NCBI GenBank assembly: GCA_043228905.1
Contig: JBHGNT010000012.1
Location: forward strand, 14,632,001 to 14,696,000
Length of the DNA stretch: 64,000 nt
Source of the DNA: Azolla caroliniana
Taxonomy: Eukaryota > Polypodiophyta
Direction of reading: 5' to 3'
How positions within the stretch are numbered: position 1 is the first letter of the stretch; every line of letters starts with the position of its first letter. Under the pieces are notes generated by a model, which was given only the letters and a program-made list of their open reading frames with translations, made no database searches and was not told the DNA's origin. Position numbers and translations under genes: made by a program. This document shows, one piece after another, positions 1-9,220 of this stretch.

Positions 1-634
1 CAAGTGACTACTAATCTTTTGTATCATTGCTCTGTTGAGTTTCTTGGCTGGTTATCATCTAAGGCCGAAGAAGAATGGAGATTACACAAATCTGATCATG
101 GGTGGTGGCAGATCTTACAACGTAGTTGGCATTCTAAATTGTGATTTGTAGCAAAGGTCTTCATTTGGAGAGTTTTGATTGGAGCATTGCCTTTGGGATT
201 AGCTCTAACGCATCGTGTATTAGGAACAGGTAATTGTTTCTTTTGCACTGTTCAAATGGAAGATAGTACTCATCGATTTATACAATGTCCGATTGCTTGT
301 CAGATTTGGAGTTACATTTCTCAAATTTGGCAAGTTTTATCACAATGTATTTGACACACCTAGACAATGGGTGTTTGCACAATTTACACAAGTTGACCCA
401 AAATCAGAGATGGAGATCGTTTTTCTATTTCAAAGATATTGGGGATTGTGTCATAATTGGAATATGCGCAACGCTTTTGTATTCGACGGTAGACATGGAG
501 TGAAAGCATATCTACGAAAGTTGAAGGGAGTCCTAATGTGGCAATTTTCTTTATTGGAGCAAGTGGGAATTCTTTCCTCGGTGGAGTGTTCGTCTCGCCT
601 ATTGGCAATTCAACATATTCCACTACCCATGTAG
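1..634 (+). pseudogene. LINE pol C-terminus with zinc-binding region, broken
   Basis: Frame 1 reads through a region like the zinc-binding domain that follows plant LINE reverse transcriptases. The order is KVFIWR, then LPLG, then CFFC, then H, then C, ending near WSYIS (about 150-345). Frame 2 then continues with RYWGL and NMRNAFVFDG to a stop at 632-634; both are typical of the extreme C-terminus of plant LINE ORF2. The copy is dead: there is an in-frame TGA at about 149-151 where Trp is expected, and a frameshift near 345. The catalytic RT and endonuclease lie outside the window. Identification is by motif recognition, not alignment. Confidence 0.7.
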
Positions 635-742
635 TGTAGTTAGTGGGTGACCATACTCCATTGTCACACCTATTGTAAGTAGTGTTTTTTCACATTTATT
701 AATATAATTGTGTGTTTTCACCATAAAAAGAAAAAAAAAAGT
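1..742 (+). mobile_element. 3' end of a LINE-type non-LTR retrotransposon
   Basis: The left edge of the window carries the C-terminal coding part of a plant LINE, followed by a short 3' UTR and an A-rich tail at about 724-740 (four-to-five A, G, then ten A). A poly(A) end next to a reverse-transcriptase zinc-binding region is the usual structure of a LINE 3' end. The 5' part lies outside the window. A GA microsatellite at about 750-768 follows directly. No target-site duplication can be tested because the 5' end is not visible. Confidence 0.75.
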
Positions 743-3240
743 TGTACATGAGAGAGAGAGAGAGAGGGAGAAGTATGCTTAATCTATTGATAGACCTACT
801 CTCTTCAAAAGTTTGTAGTTGTGTTTCTAGCTACAATAACAAGTTTTGTTGTTTGATGAAAGCACCATATACAAGTTAATTCATTCAATTCCATGGGTAG
901 GATTTTACTTAATAAGTTTAAATAATTAGAAAGTTATATTTAAACATTTCATCAACGAGCATGTAGATACAAAAGAATTGTTCATAAACAAGTTGATGTG
1001 ATAAATTTAACATCTAGTTTTTGTGAAACTTGTATTCTTCTAACAATCATGAAGCTACCACATAATCTATAATGTATCAATCTTAGAAGGGGCCATGATG
1101 TCCACATGTATGCACGTACATGCATGATATTTCCTTCTAGGTTTAAACTTTGTGCTAATATAACTTGTAGTTAGAATGAAAATTGTAGTCTTGTACGTGA
1201 GCAAATGATCACGGTTTCCAAGTGTTGTTGCATGTCACCTTCACAATCTCAAGGGAAACAATAAATTTTGTGTCGGGTATTCCCAAAATATTGTGGGGTA
1301 TGGTAGCACTTGTTCATTAGTGTTTTAAAGTGTAGAGCTCTACCTAGAAAAGATGCTAATAATTGGAATAGGAACATATATACCATCAAGATGATTTCCT
1401 ATTGCAACTCAATAAAATGTGATAGAACATAATAGAAGCCTAAAAGTAAGAATGATAATAATACATTGCCTTTTGACTTGTCACATGAGACCAAATGTGG
1501 ATTTGATATTTGTTCTTTTATGTATTTCAAATATGCCTAATGTTTCTCTCTTTACCAATAGGAAAATAAATACAATGACCATTGGTGTTCTGGAATTCCT
1601 AATTGGTAAGATATTTGCAATGATGTCATATTGTAGGGTTTTCATTAAATCTTACCCAACCCCCAATGTAGAAGTATATAATCGACATGGAATTTCTTTT
1701 AAGTTCAAAAACTTGAGTAGAAACTCGAAAGTATTTGTAATGACCATGTCTTCTATTTGTATGATGAACATTCACTTCAGTTTTGAATTCTATTTACTTT
1801 TTAATGATGAATCCTTATGAAGGAAAAATGAAGGAGAAATGATTTCTTTATAGTAGACATTGATGTAACTTTAGGTAGTACATTGCATAGGTGTCATTTT
1901 GTAACCTAGGAAAAGTAAGAAAATATGTCGGGTTAGCCATATGAAATCTTTTAGAAGCAAGAAAATATGTTGGAGTCCAAGTTGAAACTATATCATTCCA
2001 AAACTTCTATAAAAGACTTCGACATGTTAATTTTTGTACATAAATGATTCTAGATCATCCAAACTCCATTACTGGTGCCAAAATAAACATGTAAAATACT
2101 ACAAGTGACCACATGATTTGATGGATCAATATCCTATTGAAAATCTAGCAATGATAAAATGAGAGCCCCTCATAGAAATTGAAAAGCATGAAATATAAAG
2201 GCAAAGGGAGTGTTAAACATGACACAAGTCCTCATCATGTACCATTCCACACATGGAACCCTACTTTTCTTGGTCAAAAAAGTTGAGGTTGGACCATGAC
2301 TTTGTGTACAGATTTGTTAAACATCTACATACTAGTAATGTGAGCCCGTACCCTTTCTAAGACTCATTGCTTCAATATATAAATAGCCATTGAGATTATA
2401 ATGACTAAGGTGGTTAGTGTAAAAGATTTCTTTGAAGATATTTCATTGATTTGCGAAGGCTCTATGTAATCATATGTACCATGAAACAAATGCACCTCAA
2501 AATTGTTGTAGATTATATTGGGGAAGTTTCCTTGAGCTAGAGGAATAATTAATTAGAGGAGAGGGGAATAACTAATAGAGGAGACAAACATTCTTGGAGC
2601 TAACTTGTAAATGTGAACTCACGGTGGTTCAATAAGATATATCAAGTTTTCAACTGTACTTATTAGTAACAGATAAGATTGTTAGGAATTCGCAAGGTTA
2701 CTAGAGAGATATAACATTGATGACATATGAAACGTATAATGTTGAGCAAGCAAAACATTTGAATGAATATGGATACTAACAATATTGCTTGAAAACAGGA
2801 CTCCAATGACAAGCACATTAAAAGAGACATTAAAAACTAAGCGAGTTGAGGTACTAAAGATGTTGCGAAACATATTAAGGGTTTGGGTTCCTATAACATC
2901 ACAGTATTGTTTGATCCTTTGAAATAACTTGGCATTTTGGCTACCTTGAGTATGCATTGACATGAGGGTGAGGTCAAATCAATTGCAAGTTAACATTGGG
3001 GATGATTAAGGTCTTGAGATAACCCTAGTGAAGTGCATGAATATATTCAAATGATCACATCATAAGAGGGGAAGAACATATAAGCGTAATGTAGGACATC
3101 CATCTTCAAACTCACGAGGGGAAAGACACGCGAAAATAAAAGGGTATGTTGTATTGTGCATTGATGTCATAAGAAGTTAAGAATGGGTGAGTTCATATTT
3201 TGGTATATAATGTACAAGAAAAACACACGCCCACATGGGG
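743..3240. other. AT-rich stretch with no recognised gene
   Basis: About 2.5 kb of AT-rich sequence. Open frames here (for example 133 codons at 1419-1820 plus, 93 codons at 2682-2963 minus) match no family I recognise and have low-complexity composition. The right end should contain the 3' UTR of the minus-strand EPFL gene, whose stop codon is at 3241-3243; I see no clear AATAAA there. Old decayed transposon sequence is possible but I cannot support it. Confidence 0.4.
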
Positions 3241-3597
3241 TTAAGGGCTAAAGTATTTTCCTTTGCAAAGGCATCTCCAAGCAACACTATAGTAAGGGGA
3301 CTCTTGGACATTTTCCAATGTCCCTTGGTCAAGATTTTTCCCAGGGGGGAGATTATGGGCATCATGGGTATGGGCTACATGGTCGGGCTGTGGTAGTACA
3401 TATTTGTTGACACTCGGGGGCACGGTCACCTCCACGGCATTGCATGGACGACATCCATTGCACTTGTCAGTGCATGATGGTGGTCGCGACCCGATGTTCT
3501 TTGTTGCCAGTGTGCGCACAACCCTAGCGTGGAGTAGCTTCCTATTGTTCCTCGATACATGAGTCCTCATCCATGTAGTTGCAATGTGGTTATTGGC
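3241..3597 (-). CDS. EPFL exon 3 (mature peptide)
   Basis: This exon carries basic residues suited to precursor processing (NNRKLLHARVVR), then the cysteine-rich mature peptide and a TAA stop at 3241-3243. The C4-C5 loop is long and His/Pro-rich, reminiscent of EPFL2-type members, whereas the six-cysteine pattern resembles the EPFL4/5/6 group. An ATG-initiated frame begins at 3570. The frame stays open to 3597, where a minus-strand AG acceptor sits at the edge of the 44-bp tandem repeat. Confidence 0.85.
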   Translation of the reverse strand, partial: ANNHIATTWMRTHVSRNNRKLLHARVVRTLATKNIGSRPPSCTDKCNGCRPCNAVEVTVPPSVNKYVLPQPDHVAHTHDAHNLPPGKNLDQGTLENVQESPYYSVAWRCLCKGKYFSP

Positions 3598-5175
3598 CTA
3601 CATCAAGGATTAATTTTAACTATATTGGCCTACATGAAGGATTAATGTCATTACCAAATTTAACTATATTGGCCTACATGAAGGATTAATGTCATTACCA
3701 AATTTAACTATATTTGGCCTACATGAAGGATTAATGTCACTACCAAATTTAACTATATTGGCCTACATGAAGGATTAATGTCATTACCAAATTTTAACTA
3801 TATTGGCCTACATCAAGGATTGATGTCATTACCAAATTTAACTATATTGGCCTACATCAAGGATTGATGTCATTACCAAATCTAATTATATTGGCCTACA
3901 TGAAGGATTAATGTCATTACCAAATTTAACTATGACAAATGGTCATGATAAAAGTTTTAAACATTCATACAATTTAACTAGAAACAATGAATGATTTCTT
4001 CCCATGCATGCATCAGCCTATGCCTTCAAGTTTTTTGTGATTCTCCCTTTTTGCCTATCGAATAATCATTATGTTTTAATTATTTCACATCTCAATCATT
4101 ATACTTAATTATTTCCCATCTCAATCGATATACTTAATCATTTCTCATCTCAATCATTATACTTAAATTTTGTCCATCTGATTCATAATTCTAAATTATT
4201 TCCCATCTCAATCATTATACTTAATTACTACCGGTCTCGATATCGGTCATTATACTTAATTATTAGCGAATTCAATAAATTATACTAAGTATTCATTCTG
4301 TTTAAACAAGCTAATTTTATGTTAATCCACTAAATACAAAATCTATATTCATCAGCAGAAGGAAGTGAACTATATATGGTGATTATCTGAATCTAATGTT
4401 ACTTAAGCTACTCACATGTACATCATTTGTGGTCTCAGGATGATTATTAGTATTTATGGTGATGATGGCAGTATCCATGAACCTCGGTGGTCCAAATGTC
4501 ATTTGAGAAATATCTGCATTTGCTTCATTCAATCCAAGTAACTTTTTCAAAAATGGAATCAAAATAGTAGTAGAGAAGATGGCTAGACTAAACATAGATT
4601 AAAAGACAAATGGCCAATCATATATATATATATATATACATATATATGTATATACAAACAGACACACAAAAATAGGCCCACAATGATGAATACATGATGA
4701 TGGAGACATCTAATTATGTGCCTCAAATTAGAGTCATGATTGCCAACTATGCAGATAATGATTATATAACTAGATTTAGAAGATAAATGTGAAATGATTT
4801 ATTATACACACATCAGCCCTCAATGATGATGAGCATGAGTACATGCATTGATGAAGAGATCAAAATTATGTAGTTAAAAGTTGGAATCATGATCACCAAC
4901 TATGGAAGTAGTGATATGTATAATAAGTGATAATGATGTACCCTTATAATAATAACCTTCAAGAAGAAGAAGAAGATGATGATGATTAGGATCTTTTACT
5001 TAATGCCCAGGTGATTGATTTTACCTTGTAAATGGTGATGATGATTAGCAGCTGATTTGCTAATCATGGTGTGGTTTAAAGGCATGGAAAGGAAGAGGGA
5101 GAAGAGGAAGAGTTTAAACCTTCTTCTTATTATAATGGCTTTTTGTGTGCTTAACAATAGTAGACCTTTAGTCAT
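3241..5175 (-). CDS. EPFL-family secreted cysteine-rich peptide gene (three exons)
   Basis: Proposed exons are 5175-5025, 4513-4416 and 3597-3241, about 200 codons in all. Known role of the family: small secreted ligands of ERECTA-type receptor kinases that control stomatal spacing and organ growth. Exon 1 encodes a basic then hydrophobic N-terminus (RRR followed by FKLFLFSLFL) fitting a signal peptide. Exon 3 encodes the mature domain: IGSRPPSC, KC, GC, RPC, a loop of about 50 residues, then YYSVAWRCLC and a final FSP, giving six cysteines and the conserved AWRC. Splice sites are CAAG|GT at 5025 and GCAG|AT at 4513, which agree in phase (GAT codon). CAT|GTGAGT at 4416 joins in phase to TAG|GCC at 3597. 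The mature domain is near certain. The acceptor at 3597 and the start ATG (5175 rather than 5226) are my choice. This is the only convincing host gene in the window. Confidence 0.8.
3595..3933. repeat. 44-bp minisatellite, about 8 units
   Basis: Eight head-to-tail units starting GGCCTACAT(G/C)AAGGAT. The first is shortened by about 13 bp and the last diverges at its end. Units differ by single bases (GATTAATG or GATTGATG, CATTACC or CACTACC). The array lies in intron 2 of the EPFL gene and touches the proposed exon 3 acceptor. Confidence 0.9.
4061..4297. repeat. 29-bp degenerate tandem repeat, about 7 units
   Basis: Units based on CATCTCAATCATTATACTTA then ATTATTTCC recur about every 29 bp, with substitutions and one longer unit near 4233. 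The array is in the proposed intron 2 of the EPFL gene, about 130 bp from the 44-bp array. Confidence 0.75.
4416..4513 (-). CDS. EPFL exon 2 (propeptide), proposed
   Basis: A 98-nt segment between GCAG|AT (acceptor) and CAT|GTGAGT (donor), reading ISQMTFGPPRFMD and onward. It joins exon 1 in phase 1 and exon 3 in phase 0. This is a splice-site prediction by eye; the propeptide is not conserved enough in the family for recognition. Confidence 0.5.
4619..4658. repeat. AT microsatellite
   Basis: Alternating TA run with one CA interruption. It lies in the proposed intron 1 of the EPFL gene. Confidence 0.85.
5025..5175 (-). CDS. EPFL exon 1 (signal peptide), proposed
   Basis: Reads from ATG at 5175 through a basic cluster and a hydrophobic stretch to a His-rich end at the donor CAAG|GTAAAA. 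The same frame also has an upstream ATG at 5226, but it precedes an isoleucine-rich repeat and looks less likely. A TATA-like stretch lies upstream at about 5339-5347. It is supported by splice phase and by the expected position of a signal peptide. Confidence 0.5.
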
Positions 5176-5923
5176 AATAATTATAATAATAATGTCAATA
5201 TTAGTAATAATAATAATATGATTCATGAATGTGAAGGAAACATGTGTTAGGAGGAGGATATGATTTTGATTTTGAGTAGTCAGTTGGGGGGAGGCCTTTT
5301 ATTTATTCTTTTGGAGTGGCTAAATCACAAAGCTAAGTAATATATACTTACTTGATCTGAGAGTCCACACACATAATTAGTTTAGACAAAAATGGTAGGG
5401 GCTTCATCAATTAATTATTAGGTAGTAGCAGTCAATACAAAAATACTCACTCAACCCAAGGGAAGGGTGCCAAAATCTATACATGCATAGATATATATAT
5501 ATATATAAATATTCTGGATTTATTCTTATTCTTATTTATATATATACATATATATATATATATAATTAGAATTAGAATTATAAAGGCTAAAGATGAGATA
5601 GTTTGGAAAAATGGCATCCATAAAAATAAAATAAATGGATATAGTAATAATGATATTCTTTGGAATAAAAAAATAATATTAGTATCATTCACTCTCTCTC
5701 TTATCATGCCAATATGTATATACAATACCTCTTCTCTAGAATGCTATTGATTATAATTTTGTCCCTAGAGGAGTGTCTTTGTACATATATGTTTGGTGTT
5801 TTTTCTTCTTGGGGGGAGGGGGAAGGGACATCAAAACATATATTATTTGTTTTATGAACTCGAGACTTTCGTAAAACATGTCCTCCCCAAAACCACAACA
5901 ACATTCGGGATGACGACACATGA

Positions 5924-5965
<42 letters not shown>

Positions 5966-6021
5966 GCTTCGAAGGGCCCAAACCACCAAGTTCCATCTTG
6001 ACACCGTATCAACATGACTTG
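5176..6021. other. Upstream region of the EPFL gene with microsatellites, no gene seen
   Basis: AT-rich sequence 5' of the minus-strand EPFL gene. It contains AT runs at about 5488-5509 and 5536-5564 and a long CT/TC run at 5926-5963. Open frames across the CT run encode only Arg-Glu or Ser-Leu repeats and are artefacts. Confidence 0.5.
5926..5963. repeat. CT microsatellite
   Basis: About 19 uninterrupted TC dinucleotides ending in CC. Confidence 0.95.
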
Positions 6022-6118
6022 CGGGTATATGCTTAACACATGCAAGTAGAACAATGTCTTTGTCGATAGAGCTGTTGAAAGCAAAGCGGTAAATAGGTAT
6101 GTAACATGTGGGAATCAT
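6022..6118 (+). pseudogene. Fragment resembling the 5' part of organellar small-subunit rRNA
   Basis: Positions 6026-6047 contain GCTTAACACATGCAAGT, the universal 5' region of bacterial-type SSU rRNA. The preceding TATAT matches the plant mitochondrial version as I remember it. About 40 nt downstream, GGTATGTAACATGTGGGAATC corresponds to the next conserved block (GTGAGTAACACGTGGGAATC type). Two conserved blocks in the right order and spacing make chance unlikely. The copy is diverged and short, so it is most simply a nuclear insertion of mitochondrial (or plastid) DNA. It is not a working rRNA gene. Confidence 0.6.
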
Positions 6119-6797
6119 CTAAAAAACTATGGGTTCATAGCGATCCCTACCCGACAGTATGTTTGTGACACTATCAATGCACTCGACAAACCTTCTTTTT
6201 GTATTGATTGGCTTGATCAACGGAGTTTTCCTTTCCTCTCAAGGTTTTCTTATATGCTTAGATACCACAAATCTACCTCGAAATAATATGAGAAACTTAC
6301 CATAAATGTATACAAATTCATAATATAAACTAGGTTATTCAAATAAATTTGAAAGCTAGGTTATATGTGTTTGCACAAATTAGGGATCAATCTATGAGTC
6401 TCCTCTCTCCCTACACAATAATGTTACTATAAAAGTGGTTTTTTATAGAAATTTTGTCAAACTCTTTTTATCTAAAAATATTTTCGTACTTGATGTTTTA
6501 TTTTGTAATAGGAAAACTCAAAATTTCATTCTCGATGTTTTATTGAGTGAGGACACTTTGTTCGTAGACACAACTCTATTGGTTCATGATTAGGAAAATT
6601 GCAGCGAAGGAAATTCATGTTCCATCTTTGTTATGTGCACACCATCAATACTCCCTAAGTTTCACATGCAACTCAATTGTTGAATTCGTAATCTGTTTGC
6701 TCAATTTGGTGTCTAGGATACGTGTGTCCATCAATGCATCAACACTAAAACACATTGTCATTAAGAAACCATCAAACCTTCTGAGCAAACTACATTT

Positions 6798-7193
6798 TCA
6801 CATGCAATGCTCAACCAATCTATCCATCGTTTTTAACCAAGTGTGTAGAAGCCATCTTAATTCACCTATAGTAGAAGTTTTAGAGTTTTTTAACATTTCA
6901 ACTTTGCAATTTGAAATCCATCTATGAATACTCGCCATGTTTCTATCACTTTCCAAGGAAGATTTGTTTTGGAATTCCATGTAACTCTTTATAGCCCATG
7001 TAATAGAGATTAGACAATCCTTGTTTGGATGATAACAAAATTCTTCTCCTCGATTGTTGCTCTTGAAGTAAAATTGGGAACTCCTTAGGGCAAAGCAAAG
7101 GATTCCACCTTGAGTGAACATATTTGTGACTTGGCCACAAAACTTCAATTCAATACATGACATATACACCTCCACACAAATTGTAGCGATCAC
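6798..7193 (-). other. Unrecognised 131-codon open frame
   Basis: A minus-strand ATG-to-stop frame with ordinary amino-acid composition (Cys, Trp and charged residues, no simple repeats). Apparently protein-like text continues past its stop. I recognise no domain. It could be a decayed gene or transposase fragment, or chance. Confidence 0.15.
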
Positions 7194-7659
7194 CTTGAAA
7201 CCTTAGGACATTGTACTAAGTTTATTTTAATACATATATTTGCTAACCCTTATGACTAGTTTCATTACTAAGTTGTATCGGCGCCAACAAATATCTCTTG
7301 ATCAAAATGTCTACTAAACGTTAGCAACACTAATAGAGGCAACATAATGTTTCTTATAATATATGCACATGGAATGAAACATCATTGCTTTCCTTAATTG
7401 TACTATTCCCATGTTAAATATAAGGGCTTGAACACATGAATTCTAGTCTTGTCATCCATGGAACTTTCACAAACACACACACAAACCATCTTCTTCTTAG
7501 AAGAGAGACAACACACTCATCTATATGTACATGCTAGAACCAATCCCTCTTCTTGTCAAATGTACCATTGCTACAATATGACATAGTTCACAATCTCTTC
7601 AATGTGAGACGTGGTGTTGGATTGCAATGTTTATTAGTCCAATTCTTGACCTCACTAAC

Positions 7660-9220
7660 TACTATGTAAAAGTGATTTACTTTTGGTCCCATACATCATA
7701 CTTCATCTCTAAAAGGGATAATAGAACCTATCCACCTATCTCTCTTTACTATTGTCATTGTAGTATGTATGGGAGGAATGCATGATATTTTAACCTATTG
7801 TAGACAACCATACCAAGCTACATCCTGTTTGGATAGGTAATGCTTCATTTACATGATCTTCATTCTTCATTATAATGCATCTCACTCATTCTGCAATAAA
7901 CGTGGCACAATTTGAACATTGTAGATGGAAGGCATAAATCAAAAAAATCCTAACACATTGTAGTGGAACCTCTCTCTTTTTCTCTCCCTCTTTCTCTCTC
8001 TCACACACAATCACAAAGTATACTTTCGATTGCAACTTTTATATGGTAAGATTCTTGAATATCAAGAATCACTACTAAAAATGATTGAACATTGAGAATC
8101 ACTACTCAAGTTCATACATACAATGTAGAAATGATTTAGTTTTGGTGTCATATGTCATATTCACCCTTGGCAGATGATGCTAGAATCCATCTACCTCAAT
8201 TCTATATATAAAGGTGATATGGCCATTTTAACAAATACATTAGAATATGCATAAGCTTACAAAGTATTTAAAAATAATAATCATGCATTATAAGTTATTC
8301 ATACATCTCCAAAACAAAGGTTATGCTTATGAGATGTACTACATTTATTTAATGGTGCCTGAATATGTGCTAGAATGTCAATCTATCCGGACGTAGGAGA
8401 AATGTGGAGATTCTCATATTACATAGTATGTTACATATGCTACACCAAACTACAAGACCTTTTTCTTCCTCTAATGGGAGAGCCACACTCATCCATTCAT
8501 GGTAGAGCCATCAATTTCATAACTTAATGTGCATTGTCTTAAATGAATATTTGACAATAGTGAGGACAATTGTCAATTATATATTGTTTAATCCTCAAGC
8601 AAGTTTGCGAGTTTGAGTATGACACTCCACTACAATTGTCTACGTTCAATACATTAGAGTTTGGTCTTCAATGTGCATTCTCAATTGCAACATGCATTAG
8701 TAATTTCTTGAATATTCAGAGTTATTTTTACCAACATTGAGACACATCATGAAAGTGTTACCCTTTGGTCCCATGGGTTATATTTAATTCTTGCGCTATT
8801 AATAAAATCCAACAACATACCTATCTCTCACTTATGGTGACACCATTTGTATATAAGGGCAATGACTTCAAAATTCTAATTATTTGCCTTGTTTTTTAAA
8901 GTCAGGTTACACCTTGACGCACCCATCACAATCAGTGATACGTTTAGACCAACATGGTTTTCCTCTTTTTAGGTAAGTGTTGGACCATGATACACCCATC
9001 ACATGTTATATCTCTTAGTTACAATGCCATTGTTATTTACAAGGGAGATGGTGTCAGTATTCTAACAATTTGCTATTGTTAGGTAGGGCTGCACCATTGG
9101 GTACTCACCACAATCTGTGATATATTAGGAACACCATGCACTAATGGGATTGTACGATTTTAGGTAGGCGAAACGTACGGACACTCATGATAGATCATGA
9201 TATGTTAGGAGAATCATCAC
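7660..9220. repeat. Old diverged repeats
   Basis: Three long segments share a phrase like TTTGGTCCCAT followed by CATACTTCAT-type text, then CCTATCTCTC, then a purine-rich AAGGGC/AAGGTG-type stretch. The phrase starts near 7681, 8138 and 8764. Between about 8895 and 9220 a further set of roughly 90-110 bp subunits repeats AGGTAGG, ACCATG and CACCCATCAC with heavy divergence. Units are too diverged to give exact borders by eye. Confidence 0.4.

Noticed and set aside
1419-1820. 133-codon plus-strand frame as a gene
   Set aside because: AT-driven composition, no recognisable domain, no splice context.
3595-3933. Regular repeats that could suggest a CRISPR-like array
   Set aside because: Units are contiguous with no unique spacers, in a plant-like context; this is a minisatellite.
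4996-5226. Upstream ATG at 5226 as the EPFL start
   Set aside because: It adds an Ile-rich stretch from an ATT repeat ahead of the basic and hydrophobic segment; ATG 5175 gives a more ordinary signal peptide, though this is a judgement.
5704-6118. Open frames with long Arg-Glu or Ser-Leu runs
   Set aside because: They are translations of the CT microsatellite.
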